The notes under the pieces are model-generated. The model saw only the letters and a program-made list of their open reading frames with translations. It did no database searches and was not told the DNA's origin. The translations under genes were made by a program, and so were the position numbers. From Mariniflexile fucanivorans (GTDB lineage: Bacteria > Bacteroidota > Bacteroidia > Flavobacteriales > Flavobacteriaceae): DNA of 64,000 nt. The stretch is taken from the NCBI RefSeq assembly GCF_004341235.1, contig NZ_SLUP01000003.1, positions 1-64,000 of the forward strand, given 5' to 3'. Shown piece by piece: positions 10,203 to 19,729 of the stretch; within the stretch, counting starts at the first letter, position 1, and every line of letters begins with the position of its first letter.

Positions 10203-13200
10203 TTATTCCTCTAATCTGATATCTAATCCTAAACCTTTTAATTCATGCATTAATACATTGAAAGATTCCGGTAGTCCTGGATCTGGCATTGGTTCGCCTT
10301 TTACAATAGCTTCGTACGTTTTAGCTCTTCCAATAACATCATCCGATTTTACTGTTAAGATTTCACGTAGTGTACTTGATGCACCATATGCTTCAAGTGC
10401 CCAAACCTCCATCTCACCAAAACGTTGACCACCAAATTGTGCTTTACCACCAAGAGGTTGTTGTGTAATTAATGAGTATGGTCCAATAGAACGTGCGTGC
10501 ATTTTATCATCAACCATATGTCCTAATTTCAACATATAGATAACACCTACCGTTGCTGGTTGGTCAAAACGTTGTCCTGTTCCACCATCGTATAAGTAAG
10601 TATGTCCGTATCTTGGAATGCCTGCTTCATCAGTTAATTCATTAATTTGATCAATAGTTGCTCCATCAAAAATAGGTGTCGCATACGTACGTCCTAATTT
10701 TTGACCAGCCCAACCAAGAACGGTTTCATAAATTTGACCAATATTCATACGAGATGGTACCCCAAGTGGATTTAATACAATATCAACTGGTGTTCCGTCT
10801 TCTAAGAAAGGCATATCTTCTTGACGAACGATACGAGCAACAATACCTTTGTTACCGTGACGCCCTGCCATTTTATCACCAACTTTAAGCTTACGTTTTT
10901 TAGCAATATAAACCTTCGCTAATTTTATAATACCTGCTGGTAACTCATCACCAACTGAAATTGTAAACTTCTCACGTCTTAAAGAACCTTGTAAATCGTT
11001 TTCTTTAATTTTGTAGTTGTGAATTAAATCGGCAACTAATTGATTGGTATGATCATCTGTAGTCCATTTTCCAGACACTAAATGTGCATAATCATCAACC
11101 GCATTTAACATTTTTTGAGTGAATTTTTTACCTTTTGGTAATACTTCTTCACCTAAATCGTTAAAAATACCTTGAGCCGTTTTACCGTTTACGATGTTGA
11201 ATAATTTTTCTATTAAAACTTCTTTTAAATCATCAAATTTTCTATCGTAAATAGCTTCTAATGCTACAATATCATCTTTATCTTGAGCTCTTTTACGTTT
11301 ATCTTTAACAGCTCTTGAGAATAATTTTTTCTCAATAACAACACCATTTAATGATGGAGATGCTTTTAAAGACGCATCTTTTACATCACCGGCTTTGTCA
11401 CCAAAGATAGCTCGTAATAATTTTTCTTCTGGAGTTGGATCAGATTCTCCTTTTGGAGTAATTTTTCCAATTAAGATATCGCCAGGTTTCACTTCTGCAC
11501 CAATGCGAATCATTCCATTTTCATCTAAATCTTTAGTAGCTTCTTCAGAAACGTTAGGAATATCATTAGTTAACTCCTCGTTACCTAATTTAGTATCTCT
11601 TACTTCTAATGAATACTCATCGATATGAATAGATGTGAAAATATCTTCACGAACCACTTTTTCAGAAATAACAATCGCATCCTCAAAGTTATAACCTTTC
11701 CAAGGCATGAAGGCCACTTTCATGTTTCTACCTAATGCTAATTCTCCTTTTTGAGTTGCATAGCCTTCACATAAAACTTGTCCTTTTTCTACTTTATCAC
11801 CTTTTACCACGATTGGTTTTAAGTTGATAGAAGTTCCTTGATTGGTTTTTCTGAATTTGATTAATTGGTATGTTTTAACATCACTATCAAAACTTACTTT
11901 AGCTTCATCTTCAGTACGATCGTATCTAATTTTAATTTCATTAGCATCAACGTAAAGCACTTCACCTGTTCCCTCTGCATTAATTAATACACGAGAATCT
12001 GATGCTACTTGACGCTCTAAACCTGTACCCACAATAGGTGCTTGAGGCAATAATAATGGAACTGCTTGACGCATCATGTTCGATCCCATCAAGGCTCTAT
12101 TCGCATCATCATGCTCTAAGAACGGAATTAAAGACGCCGAAATAGACGAGATTTGGTTTGGCGCCACATCCGTATAATGTAACCCAACTGGATCCATTAC
12201 TGGGAAGTCACCTTCCATACGTGCAATTACCTTATCATGTAAAATTTTACCGTTTTCATCTACTTTCACAGTAGCTTGAGCGATTAATTTACCTTCTTCT
12301 TCTTCTGCACTTAAATATACTGGTTTGTTCTTAATGTCAACCACACCATCGGTTACAGGACGGTAAGGTGTTTCAATGAAGCCCATGCCATTCACTTTAG
12401 CAAAAACTGAAAGTGATGAAATTAAACCAATATTTGGTCCCTCAGGCGTTTCAATTGGACATAAACGACCGTAATGTGTATAGTGAACGTCACGTACCTC
12501 GAAACCTGCTCTTTCACGAGATAAACCTCCTGGTCCTAGTGCAGATAAACGACGTTTGTGAGTAATCTCCGCTAATGGATTTGTTTGATCCATAAACTGA
12601 GATAACTGGTTTGTTCCAAAGAAAGAATTAATAACAGACGACAACGTCTTAGCATTAATTAAATCGATTGGAGTAAACACCTCATTATCACGAACGTTCA
12701 TACGCTCACGAATTGTACGTGCCATACGTGCTAAACCAACACCAAATTGTTGAGATAATTGCTCACCTACTGTACGTACACGACGGTTAGATAAATGGTC
12801 AATATCATCAATCTCAGCTTTAGAGTTGATAAGCTCGATTAAATATTTAATAATGGTGATAATATCTTCTTTGGTAAGCACTTGCTTATCCATTTCAATA
12901 TTAAGACCTAATTTTTTATTCATTCTGTAACGCCCAACTTCACCTAAAGAGTAACGTTGATCACTGAAGAATAATTTATCGATTATTCCACGTGCAGTTT
13001 CCTCATCTGGCGGCTCTGCATTACGTAATTGTCTATAGATATGTTCAACAGCCTCTTTTTCAGAGTTTGTTGGATCTTTTTGAAGCGTGTTGTGAATAAT
13101 GGCGTAATCACCTTGTTCAGCACTTTCTTTATGTAAAAGAATCGCCTTTACATCAGCATCAATAATTTCTTCAATATTATCTTTATCTAAAATAGTATCA

Positions 13201-14015
13201 CGATCAAGAATAATTTCATTACGCTCGATTGATACTACCTCGCCTGTATCTTCATCAACAAAATCCTCATGCCATGTGTTTAAAACACGTGCCGCTAATT
13301 TTCTACCTTGATATTTTTTTAAGCCTGTTTTAGACACTTTAATTTCTTCAGCTAAATCGAAAATCTCTAAGATATCTTTGTCACGCTCAAAACCGATAGC
13401 TCTAAATAACGTAGTAACAGGTAATTTTTTCTTTCTATCAATGTACGCATACATTACTTGGTTAATATCCGTAGCAAATTCAATCCAAGATCCTTTAAAA
13501 GGGATTACCCTTGCTGAATATAATTTTGTTCCATTTGCATGGAATGATTGCCCGAAAAACACCCCTGGTGAACGGTGTAATTGAGATACTACAACGCGTT
13601 CTGCACCATTAATACAAAATGTACCACTTGGTGTCATGTAAGGTATGGTTCCTAAGTACACATCTTGAACAATGGTCTCGAAATCCTCATGTTCAGGGTC
13701 TGTACAATATAACTTTAACCTTGCCTTCAGCGGAACACTGTAAGTAAGACCTCTTTCAATACACTCGTCGATAGCATAACGTGGTGGATCTACGAAGTAA
13801 TCTAAAAATTCTAAAACAAATTGATTACGTGAATCAGTTATTGGAAAGTTCTCCATGAAGGTATTATATAAACCTTCATCGCCTCTTTCTTCAGACTTTG
13901 TTTCTAATTGGAAAAAATCCTGGAAGGATTTAATCTGAATATCCAAAAAATCTGGATATGCTGTTCTATTTACAATAGAGGAGAAATTTAATCTTTCAGC
14001 TTGTGTTGATAACAT
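10203..14015 (-). CDS. rpoB: DNA-directed RNA polymerase subunit beta
   Basis: 1270 aa from ATG 14015; a TTG just before it is unlikely to be the start. Conserved beta-subunit signatures are present: the rifampicin region [39 protein letters not shown]-type sequence, the [21 protein letters not shown]-type region, the [14 protein letters not shown] motif and the C-terminal [24 protein letters not shown] block. All rifampicin-pocket residues that I can compare look wild type (for example Q-FMDQ, H-KRR, S-ALG). It forms the core enzyme with rpoC directly downstream and is preceded by rplL and a hairpin-containing spacer. Confidence 0.99.
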   Translation of the reverse strand: MLSTQAERLNFSSIVNRTAYPDFLDIQIKSFQDFFQLETKSEERGDEGLYNTFMENFPITDSRNQFVLEFLDYFVDPPRYAIDECIERGLTYSVPLKARLKLYCTDPEHEDFETIVQDVYLGTIPYMTPSGTFCINGAERVVVSQLHRSPGVFFGQSFHANGTKLYSARVIPFKGSWIEFATDINQVMYAYIDRKKKLPVTTLFRAIGFERDKDILEIFDLAEEIKVSKTGLKKYQGRKLAARVLNTWHEDFVDEDTGEVVSIERNEIILDRDTILDKDNIEEIIDADVKAILLHKESAEQGDYAIIHNTLQKDPTNSEKEAVEHIYRQLRNAEPPDEETARGIIDKLFFSDQRYSLGEVGRYRMNKKLGLNIEMDKQVLTKEDIITIIKYLIELINSKAEIDDIDHLSNRRVRTVGEQLSQQFGVGLARMARTIRERMNVRDNEVFTPIDLINAKTLSSVINSFFGTNQLSQFMDQTNPLAEITHKRRLSALGPGGLSRERAGFEVRDVHYTHYGRLCPIETPEGPNIGLISSLSVFAKVNGMGFIETPYRPVTDGVVDIKNKPVYLSAEEEEGKLIAQATVKVDENGKILHDKVIARMEGDFPVMDPVGLHYTDVAPNQISSISASLIPFLEHDDANRALMGSNMMRQAVPLLLPQAPIVGTGLERQVASDSRVLINAEGTGEVLYVDANEIKIRYDRTEDEAKVSFDSDVKTYQLIKFRKTNQGTSINLKPIVVKGDKVEKGQVLCEGYATQKGELALGRNMKVAFMPWKGYNFEDAIVISEKVVREDIFTSIHIDEYSLEVRDTKLGNEELTNDIPNVSEEATKDLDENGMIRIGAEVKPGDILIGKITPKGESDPTPEEKLLRAIFGDKAGDVKDASLKASPSLNGVVIEKKLFSRAVKDKRKRAQDKDDIVALEAIYDRKFDDLKEVLIEKLFNIVNGKTAQGIFNDLGEEVLPKGKKFTQKMLNAVDDYAHLVSGKWTTDDHTNQLVADLIHNYKIKENDLQGSLRREKFTISVGDELPAGIIKLAKVYIAKKRKLKVGDKMAGRHGNKGIVARIVRQEDMPFLEDGTPVDIVLNPLGVPSRMNIGQIYETVLGWAGQKLGRTYATPIFDGATIDQINELTDEAGIPRYGHTYLYDGGTGQRFDQPATVGVIYMLKLGHMVDDKMHARSIGPYSLITQQPLGGKAQFGGQRFGEMEVWALEAYGASSTLREILTVKSDDVIGRAKTYEAIVKGEPMPDPGLPESFNVLMHELKGLGLDIRLEE

Positions 14016-14052
14016 CAATGGACGGAATTTTGATTAAAAAATAATAGTTGTG

Positions 14053-14117
14053 GCGTATCTAACTCTTATATACGCAAAATGGTTTAGGTCTTGAAGGTTA
14101 AACTCCAGACCTAAACC
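14053..14117 (-). promoter_or_regulatory. Two hairpins between rplL and rpoB
   Basis: Perfect 11-bp arms AGACCTAAACC/GGTTTAGGTCT (14081-14091 with 14107-14117) and 6-bp arms GCGTAT/ATACGC (14053-14058 with 14070-14075). Neither is followed by a U-run, so they are not simple terminators. The rplL-rpoB spacer in other bacteria holds a partial attenuator or processing site; a similar role here is inference. Confidence 0.6.
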
Positions 14118-14140
14118 TTTATGTTGTTTGGTAGCTAAGC

Positions 14141-14518
14141 TTATTTAAGCTCAACCTCTGCTCCAGCTTCTTCTAAAGATGCTTTTAAAGCTTCAGCTTC
14201 GTCTTTAGATACTCCTTCTTTAACATTACTTGGAGCTCCGTCAACTAATTCTTTAGCTTCTTTTAATCCTAAACCAGTTAATTCTTTAACTAATTTTACA
14301 ACACCTAATTTAGATGCACCAGCAGCTTTTAATACAACTGTAAACTCAGTTTGAGCTTCAGCAGCATCATCACCACCTGCAGCAGGACCAGCAGCAACTG
14401 CTACAGCAGCAGCAGCAGGCTCAATACCATACTCATCTTTTAATATTGTAGCTAACTCATTTACTTCTTTTACTGTTAAGTTAACTAATTGTTCTGCGAA
14501 ATCTTTTAAATCTGCCAT
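14141..14518 (-). CDS. rplL: 50S ribosomal protein L7/L12
   Basis: 125 aa. Acidic stalk protein that recruits translation factors. N-terminal dimerisation domain ([22 protein letters not shown]), alanine-rich hinge ([21 protein letters not shown]), and C-terminal domain ending in [20 protein letters not shown]. Length and composition fit the family. It follows rplJ, with 65 nt between them. Confidence 0.98.
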   Translation of the reverse strand: MADLKDFAEQLVNLTVKEVNELATILKDEYGIEPAAAAVAVAAGPAAGGDDAAEAQTEFTVVLKAAGASKLGVVKLVKELTGLGLKEAKELVDGAPSNVKEGVSKDEAEALKASLEEAGAEVELK

Positions 14519-14583
14519 TTTCTATCGTTTTTAATAAATTTTAATTTGTAATATAATTGTAATATAGTGCGTACTGTTTAATA

Positions 14584-15105
14584 CTATCCTTCTTTTTCAG
14601 ATAGTGTTTTTAAGATACCAGCTAGTTTTCCGCCACTTGATTTAAGTGCTGAAACAACGTTTTTAGCAGGCGATTGTAATAATCCTATAATCTCTCCTAA
14701 TAACTCTTCTTTAGACTTGATATCAACTAACATGTCTAATTGGTTGTCGCCAATATAAACGCATTCCTCAATAAAAGCTCCTTTCAATAAAGGTTTCTCT
14801 GATTTTTTACGGAAGGTTTTAATTAACTTTGCTGGTACATTACCTGTTTCAGAATACATCACCGATGTATTTCCTTTTAAAATTGATGGAAGGTTTCCAA
14901 AATCTCTTTCAGACGCTTCCATTGCTTTTTCAAGTAATGTGTTTTTTACTACTGCTAATTTTACGTTTGCCTTAAAACAAGCACGACGTAAATCTGAGGT
15001 TTGTAATGCATTCAATCCAGAAATATCTGCTACATAAATGTGAGCATTATTGGCTAATTCTGCAGTTAAGTCCTCAATTACTTGTGATTTTTCTTCTCTT
15101 GTCAT
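14584..15105 (-). CDS. rplJ: 50S ribosomal protein L10
   Basis: 173 aa. L10 anchors the L7/L12 stalk on 23S rRNA. The N-terminus MTREEKSQVIEDLTAELANN and the RRACFKANVKLAVVKNTLL segment are typical; the C-terminal helix that binds L7/L12 is present. It lies 19 nt after rplA, in the same operon. Confidence 0.97.
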   Translation of the reverse strand: MTREEKSQVIEDLTAELANNAHIYVADISGLNALQTSDLRRACFKANVKLAVVKNTLLEKAMEASERDFGNLPSILKGNTSVMYSETGNVPAKLIKTFRKKSEKPLLKGAFIEECVYIGDNQLDMLVDIKSKEELLGEIIGLLQSPAKNVVSALKSSGGKLAGILKTLSEKEG

Positions 15106-15124
15106 AATAAAAGTATTTAACTAA

Positions 15125-15814
15125 TTAACCAACTTTAGGATCAACAGCAACACTAGGACTCATAGTACTAGAAAGGAAAATACTTTTAACGTATACACCT
15201 TTAGCAGTTGTTGGCTTAAGTTTTATTAATGTTTGAATTAATTCTGTTGCATTACCTGCAATTTTATCAGCACTAAAAGATGCTTTTCCTATTGCTGCAT
15301 GAACGATACCGGTTTTATCAACTTTAAAGTCAATTTTACCAGCTTTAACTTCTTCTACAGCTTTAGCAACATCCATAGTTACTGTACCAGTTTTTGGGTT
15401 AGGCATTAAACCACGAGGACCTAATACACGTCCTAAAGGACCTAATTTACCCATTACACTTGGCATAGTAATAATTACGTCTACATCGGTCCAACCATTC
15501 TTGATTTTATCAAGATATTCGTCTAAACCAACGTAATCTGCTCCAGCTTCTTTAGCTTCTGCTTCTTTATCTGGAGTAACTAATGCTAATACTTTCATGT
15601 CTTTACCAGTACCGTGAGGAAGTGAAACAACACCTCTTACCATCTGGTTTGCTTTACGAGGATCTACTCCTAAACGTACAGCAATGTCTACTGATGCATC
15701 AAACTTTGTATTAGTAATTTCTTTTACTAATGCAGATGCTTCATTAAGAGAGTAAACTCTCCCTTTCTCAATTTTTGCTAAAGCTTCTTTTTGCTTTTTT
15801 GTTAATCTTGCCAT
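15125..15814 (-). CDS. rplA: 50S ribosomal protein L1
   Basis: 229 aa. Forms the mobile L1 stalk and in many bacteria represses its own operon. Signatures include the GRVYSLNEA start region and the [25 protein letters not shown] motif (split here as [12 protein letters not shown] and [14 protein letters not shown]). It lies 20 nt after rplK. Confidence 0.98.
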   Translation of the reverse strand: MARLTKKQKEALAKIEKGRVYSLNEASALVKEITNTKFDASVDIAVRLGVDPRKANQMVRGVVSLPHGTGKDMKVLALVTPDKEAEAKEAGADYVGLDEYLDKIKNGWTDVDVIITMPSVMGKLGPLGRVLGPRGLMPNPKTGTVTMDVAKAVEEVKAGKIDFKVDKTGIVHAAIGKASFSADKIAGNATELIQTLIKLKPTTAKGVYVKSIFLSSTMSPSVAVDPKVG

Positions 15815-15834
15815 TTTTTAATGTCTTTTATAGA

Positions 15835-16272
15835 TTACTTTGGTGCGTTTCCAGTCACGGTTATACCCATAGACCTTGCGGTACCAGCTATCATCGTCAT
15901 AGCAGATTCAATAGTAAATGCGTTTAAATCTACCATTTTGTCTTCTGCTATTGTTTTGATCTGTTCCCATGAAACTTTAGCTACTTTTTTTCGGTTTGGT
16001 TCTCCTGAACCACTCTTTAACTTGGCCGCTTCTAATAATTGTACTGCAGCCGGAGGCGTTTTAATAACGAAGTCGAAAGACTTGTCTTTATATACGGTGA
16101 TAACAACAGGTAATACTTTACCTGGCTTATCTTGCGTTCTAGCATTAAATTGCTTACAGAACTCCATAATGTTAACCCCAGCAGCACCTAAAGCGGGTCC
16201 AACCGGTGGCGACGGATTCGCAGCACCTCCCCGAACTTGTAACTTAACTACTTTACCAATTTCTTTTGCCAT
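15835..16272 (-). CDS. rplK: 50S ribosomal protein L11
   Basis: 145 aa. Binds the GTPase-associated region of 23S rRNA. It contains the proline-rich [20 protein letters not shown] hinge and the C-terminal RNA-binding domain ending in TARSMGITV. It opens the rplK-rplA-rplJ-rplL-rpoB-rpoC series, 74 nt after nusG. Confidence 0.98.
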   Translation of the reverse strand: MAKEIGKVVKLQVRGGAANPSPPVGPALGAAGVNIMEFCKQFNARTQDKPGKVLPVVITVYKDKSFDFVIKTPPAAVQLLEAAKLKSGSGEPNRKKVAKVSWEQIKTIAEDKMVDLNAFTIESAMTMIAGTARSMGITVTGNAPK

Positions 16273-16346
16273 TTTTAATAATTTAAGTTGATACGCTTTT
16301 TAATTTGGAAGCAAAAAACCGTATCTTTTATATAGTGTAACAATTA

Positions 16347-16901
16347 TTATACTTTTTCAACCTGCATATAACTTAACTCTAATGGTGTTTTTCTTCCAAA
16401 AATCTTAACCATTACTTCTAGTTTACGCTTTTCTTCATTTATTTTTTCGATAGTTCCATCAAATCCATTGAATGGTCCATCAATAACTTTTACAGTTTCT
16501 CCTTTAGTAAATGGAATTGCAACTGTTGAATTTTCTTCAACTGACAATTCATCTACTTTACCTAACATTCTGTTTACTTCAGATTGTCTTAACGGCACAG
16601 GATCTCCACCTTTTGTTTCACCTAAGAAACCAATTACATTTGTAACCGATCTGATGATATGAGGAATTTCTCCTGATAAATTTGCTTGAATCATAATGTA
16701 ACCTGGGAAGAATACTTTTTCTTTGTGTATCTTTTTTCCGTTACGTATTTGAATCACGCGCTCTGTTGGAACTAACACTTGATCAACATAATCTTGAAAA
16801 CCTAAACGAGCAATTTCATTCTCGATATAAGTTTTAATCTTATTTTCTTGACCACTTACAGCCCTAACAACATACCATTTTTTTTCGCTTACCTCAGACA
16901 T
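16347..16901 (-). CDS. nusG: Transcription termination/antitermination protein NusG
   Basis: 184 aa. The NGN domain begins KKWYVVRAVSGQENKIKTYI, and the C-terminal KOW motif is at FTKGETVKVIDGPFNGFDG. NusG couples RNA polymerase to the ribosome or Rho. Gene order secE-nusG-rplK is the usual one; secE ends 9 nt upstream. Confidence 0.98.
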   Translation of the reverse strand: MSEVSEKKWYVVRAVSGQENKIKTYIENEIARLGFQDYVDQVLVPTERVIQIRNGKKIHKEKVFFPGYIMIQANLSGEIPHIIRSVTNVIGFLGETKGGDPVPLRQSEVNRMLGKVDELSVEENSTVAIPFTKGETVKVIDGPFNGFDGTIEKINEEKRKLEVMVKIFGRKTPLELSYMQVEKV

Positions 16902-16910
16902 ATTTCTTCT

Positions 16911-17105
16911 TTAACTAATCAATTGAAAATAAAATGCTATCACTTTACTGAATACGGTATCAATTCCCCAAATTGCTAAGGAAAATATAATTGAAAATAC
17001 AGCAACTAAAACAGTTAAACTTTGTGCTTCTGCCCAAGTTGGCCAGCTCACATTGTTTTTAAGTTCGCCAAATGATTCTTTTACGTAATTTACAATTCCA
17101 GCCAT
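16911..17105 (-). CDS. secE: Preprotein translocase subunit SecE
   Basis: 64 aa with a single membrane span (about residues 30-52, LTVLVAVFSIIFSLAIWGID). The amphipathic N-terminal helix VNYVKESFGELKNNVSWPTWAE is the SecE signature. It stabilises SecY in the inner membrane. The gene lies between tRNA-Trp and nusG. Confidence 0.96.
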   Translation of the reverse strand: MAGIVNYVKESFGELKNNVSWPTWAEAQSLTVLVAVFSIIFSLAIWGIDTVFSKVIAFYFQLIS

Positions 17106-17224
17106 TTATTTGTTTTTTTCAACAGATTAAAAATTTCTGTCTCTCAATATAAAATTGATTCAAGTGAAATCTTTATTTCTTAATTCATTTTTAAGAAGCT
17201 TACACATATAAACTTCTCATTTTG

Positions 17225-17297
17225 CACGGGTTGGGAGACTCGAACTCACGACACCTGGTTTTGGAGACCAGTGCTCTACCAACTGAGCTAAACCCGT
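17225..17297 (-). tRNA. tRNA-Trp (CCA anticodon)
   Basis: Cloverleaf with acceptor ACGGGTT/AACCCGT, anticodon stem CTGGT/ACCAG and loop with CCA. T-loop GTTCGAGTC. The 3' CCA is not encoded. Located between tuf and secE, as in many Bacteroidota. Confidence 0.97.
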
Positions 17298-17308
17298 AAA
17301 CATAAGTC

Positions 17309-17336
17309 AAGGTATTCCGAAAAAACGGAATACCTT
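17309..17336 (-). promoter_or_regulatory. Strong hairpin between tuf and tRNA-Trp
   Basis: Perfect 11-bp arms AAGGTATTCCG and CGGAATACCTT with a six-base loop, 23 nt after the tuf stop and 12 nt before the tRNA. No U-run follows the stem on the minus strand, so it is more likely a stabilising or processing structure than a full terminator. Confidence 0.65.
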
Positions 17337-17358
17337 AGCTTATAATATATTAAACTAA

Positions 17359-18546
17359 TTAGTCTAAAATTTCAGTTACCTGACCAGCACCTACTGTACG
17401 GCCACCTTCACGAATTGCGAAACGTAAACCTACGTTCATTGCAATTTTTTGGATAAGTTCAACAGTAATAGTTAAGTTGTCTCCTGGCATAACCATCTCA
17501 ACACCATCAGGTAATTGGATGTTTCCTGTTACGTCAGTTGTACGAACGTAAAACTGTGGTCGGTAATTGTTGTGGAATGGCGTGTGACGTCCACCTTCTT
17601 CTTTTTTCAAGATATAAACCTCAGCTTTAAATTTAGCGTGTGGAGTTACAGAACCTGGCTTAACAATAACCATACCTCTAGAGATTTGAGTTTTCTCAAT
17701 ACCTCTTAATAAGATACCTGCGTTATCTCCAGCTTCACCTCTATCAAGGATTTGACGGAACATTTCGATACCAGTAATAGTAGATGTTAATTTCTCAGCA
17801 CCCATACCGATGATTTCAACTGGATCTCCAGTTTTAGCAATACCAGTTTCAATACGACCAGTTGCTACAGTACCACGACCAGTAATAGAGAATACATCTT
17901 CGATAGGCATTAAGAAAGGCTTATCAATTTCTCTTAAAGGCTCTTCAATCCAAGTATCAACTGCTTCCATTAATTGCATAACTGTATCTACCCATTTAGC
18001 TTCACCGTTAAGTGCACCTAAAGCAGAACCAGCAATTACAGGTCCATTATCTCCATCATATTCATAGAAAGATAATAAATCTCTAATTTCCATATCAACT
18101 AATTCTAATAACTCCTCATCATCAACCATATCCACTTTGTTCATGAATACAACCATACGAGGAATACCTACTTGACGACCTAATAAGATGTGCTCACGAG
18201 TTTGTGGCATAGGACCATCAGTTGCAGCAACAACTAAAATAGCACCATCCATTTGAGCAGCACCAGTTACCATGTTCTTTACGTAATCCGCGTGACCTGG
18301 ACAGTCAACGTGAGCGTAATGACGGTTTGCTGTTGAATATTCTACGTGTGAAGTATTAATTGTAATACCTCTTTCTTTTTCTTCTGGAGCGTTATCAATC
18401 TGATCGAATGATTTCGCTTCTGATAAACCTGCATCAGCTAATACTTTAGTAATAGCAGCAGTTAAAGTTGTTTTACCGTGATCTACGTGTCCAATTGTAC
18501 CGATATTTAAGTGTGGTTTTGAACGATCGAAAGTTGCCTTTGCCAT
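17359..18546 (-). CDS. tuf: Translation elongation factor Tu
   Basis: 395 aa GTPase that delivers aminoacyl-tRNA to the ribosome. GHVDHGKT is at residues 19-26, followed by DCPGHADY and NKVDMVDD, then the domain [15 protein letters not shown] and the C-terminal [15 protein letters not shown]. It is the only tuf copy in the window and is flanked by tRNA genes on both sides, an arrangement usual for the phylum. Confidence 0.99.
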   Translation of the reverse strand: MAKATFDRSKPHLNIGTIGHVDHGKTTLTAAITKVLADAGLSEAKSFDQIDNAPEEKERGITINTSHVEYSTANRHYAHVDCPGHADYVKNMVTGAAQMDGAILVVAATDGPMPQTREHILLGRQVGIPRMVVFMNKVDMVDDEELLELVDMEIRDLLSFYEYDGDNGPVIAGSALGALNGEAKWVDTVMQLMEAVDTWIEEPLREIDKPFLMPIEDVFSITGRGTVATGRIETGIAKTGDPVEIIGMGAEKLTSTITGIEMFRQILDRGEAGDNAGILLRGIEKTQISRGMVIVKPGSVTPHAKFKAEVYILKKEEGGRHTPFHNNYRPQFYVRTTDVTGNIQLPDGVEMVMPGDNLTITVELIQKIAMNVGLRFAIREGGRTVGAGQVTEILD

Positions 18547-18612
18547 GTTTTTAAATAATTTTAATCTTAGTTATATAATAATATTAGTGTATTCTATTTT
18601 AATTCCAAATTG

Positions 18613-18684
18613 AGCCAATGACGAGAATTGAACTCGTGACCTCTTCCTTACCAAGGAAACGCTCTACCCCTGAGCTACACCGGC
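18613..18684 (-). tRNA. tRNA-Thr (GGT anticodon)
   Basis: Acceptor GCCGGTG/CATTGGC (one G-T pair), anticodon stem TTTCC/GGAAG-type with loop TTGGTAA giving anticodon GGT, T-loop GTTCAATTC. 72 nt. Directly upstream of tuf. Confidence 0.95.
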
Positions 18685-18690
18685 GTTTCA

Positions 18691-18760
18691 TTTACGATTG
18701 CCGATTTTTTGATTTACGATTTAACTCGTAAGTCGTAACTCATAACTCGTAAATTATTGA
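18691..18760. repeat. Degenerate 7-bp tandem repeat between tRNA-Thr and tRNA-Gly
   Basis: Ten consecutive heptads: TTTACGA, TTGCCGA, TTTTTTG, ATTTACG, ATTTAAC, TCGTAAG, TCGTAAC, TCATAAC, TCGTAAA, TTATTGA. It fills the spacer almost completely. Confidence 0.75.
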
Positions 18761-18832
18761 GCGAGAGACCGGGTTCGAACCGGCGACATTCAGCTTGGAA
18801 GGCTGACGCTCTACCAACTGAGCTACTCTCGC
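18760..18832 (-). tRNA. tRNA-Gly (TCC anticodon)
   Basis: Acceptor GCGAGAG/CTCTCGC, anticodon stem TCAGC/GCTGA with loop CTTCCAA giving anticodon TCC, T-loop GTTCGAACC. 73 nt. Confidence 0.96.
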
Positions 18833-18844
18833 ATTTTTATTGTT

Positions 18845-18879
18845 AAAACCCAAAAACGAAATTCCAAATTCTAAAGAAA
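18845..18879. repeat. Short degenerate 7-bp repeat between tRNA-Gly and tRNA-Tyr
   Basis: Heptads AAAACCC, AAAAACG, AAATTCC, AAATTCT, AAAGAAA. Weaker than other loci but with the same period. Confidence 0.45.
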
Positions 18880-18962
18880 ATGTTTACGCTATGTGATTTT
18901 GCACAAAAGGTATTTCAATATTTTAATGAACAATTTCAATTTTTGTCTAAGCAAAAATTTTG

Positions 18963-19044
<82 letters not shown>

Positions 19045-19049
19045 AAGCC

Positions 19050-19084
19050 AATTCAGAATTTAAAATTATAAATTCCGAATTATT
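19050..19084. repeat. Degenerate 7-bp repeat between tRNA-Tyr and tRNA-Thr
   Basis: Five heptads AATTCAG, AATTTAA, AATTATA, AATTCCG, AATTATT. Confidence 0.6.
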
Positions 19085-19101
19085 TCATTTCAGTTTTTCA
19101 A

Positions 19102-19142
19102 AGAGCCGATGGAGGGACTCCCTTCGACTGCGCTCAGGATAA
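19102..19142 (-). other. tRNA-Thr 3'-end fragment joined to a REP-like sequence
   Basis: AGAGCCGATGGAGGGACTC at 19102-19120 is identical to 19214-19232, the 3' acceptor and half T-arm of the intact tRNA-Thr(TGT). At 19121 the match breaks off and a REP-like segment CCTTCGACTGCGCTCAGGAT begins. The fragment cannot be a functional tRNA. It may be the remnant of a duplicated tRNA-Thr disrupted by the repeat. Confidence 0.75.
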
Positions 19143-19215
19143 ACTTCTCGTCCCAAGTTAAAAATAATGTTTTTACATTTTTTTTCAACTTCCTGTTTGC
19201 TATTCAAAATTTCAG

Positions 19216-19289
19216 AGCCGATGGAGGGACTCGAACCCACGACCTGCTGATTACAAATCAGCTGCTCTAGCCAGCTGAGCTACATCGGC
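19216..19289 (-). tRNA. tRNA-Thr (TGT anticodon)
   Basis: Acceptor GCCGATG/CATCGGC, anticodon stem GCTGA/TCAGC with loop TTTGTAA giving TGT, T-loop GTTCGAGTC. 74 nt. First gene of the tRNA-tuf-secE-nusG transcription unit. Confidence 0.96.
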
Positions 19290-19310
19290 GTTTTTACACT
19301 TTTTGAGCAT

Positions 19311-19335
19311 AAAAAAAACCCGCTATTTCTAACGG
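19311..19335 (-). terminator. Rho-independent terminator downstream of hpf
   Basis: On the minus strand CCGTTA-GAAA-TAGCGG forms a GNRA-capped stem, followed by GGTTTTTTTT. It ends the hpf message but lies just after the promoter box of the tRNA-tuf unit. Confidence 0.75.
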
Positions 19336-19339
19336 ATTG

Positions 19340-19369
19340 CAAATGTATAGATTTTTTATATTAATCAAA
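19340..19369 (-). promoter_or_regulatory. Promoter of the tRNA-tuf-secE-nusG unit
   Basis: TTTG (19369-19366), 18 nt, TACATTTG (19347-19340): an almost perfect Bacteroidota promoter. The predicted start lies a few bases downstream, right at the foot of the terminator stem 19335-19311. Confidence 0.65.
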
Positions 19370-19389
19370 ACATTTTTTGAGAAATTTTA

Positions 19390-19692
19390 TTATAAATGTG
19401 TTCTTAATTTTTCTTTTCGCTTTTTTAACTGTCTTTCTAAGGAAGCTGCTGCCATATCTGCACCTTCTTCAAAACTTTTACATTGTTTTTTTACTACAAA
19501 ACTATCTCCTGGCACACTCAACTTTGCTTCAAATATTTTATTTTCTTTGTCGCTTGTGTTTTCTACTTTTAAAAAAACATCTGATTGAATGACTTTATCA
19601 TAAAACATATCCAATTTGTCCATTCGTTTTTGAATAAAGTCTATTAACTTTTTGTCTGCATTAAAATTAACTGATTGTGTGATTACTTTCAT
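19390..19692 (-). CDS. hpf: Ribosome hibernation-promoting factor (HPF/YfiA family)
   Basis: 100 aa, the short HPF type. It starts MKVITQSVNFNADKKLIDFIQKR, has the beta-alpha-beta-beta-beta-alpha layout and the conserved basic end KSFEEGADMAAASLERQLKKRKEK. Such proteins bind the 30S A/P sites and inactivate ribosomes in stationary phase. It lies 37 nt after xerC on the same strand and upstream of the tRNA-tuf unit. Confidence 0.93.
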   Translation of the reverse strand: MKVITQSVNFNADKKLIDFIQKRMDKLDMFYDKVIQSDVFLKVENTSDKENKIFEAKLSVPGDSFVVKKQCKSFEEGADMAAASLERQLKKRKEKLRTHL

Positions 19693-19729
19693 TCTTAATT
19701 ATTTTTTGGTTAGACAATAACATTCAATA

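Noticed and set aside
14016-14018. TTG as rpoB start
   Set aside because: The ATG directly following is the obvious start.
15821-16291. 156-aa plus-strand frame opposite rplK
   Set aside because: Complete overlap with the ribosomal protein L11 gene, which is certain.
19102-19232. Direct repeats of a tRNA-Thr 3' end as attachment sites of a mobile element
   Set aside because: Only about 110 bp separate the copies, no element genes lie between them, and the nearby tyrosine recombinase looks like the housekeeping Xer protein.
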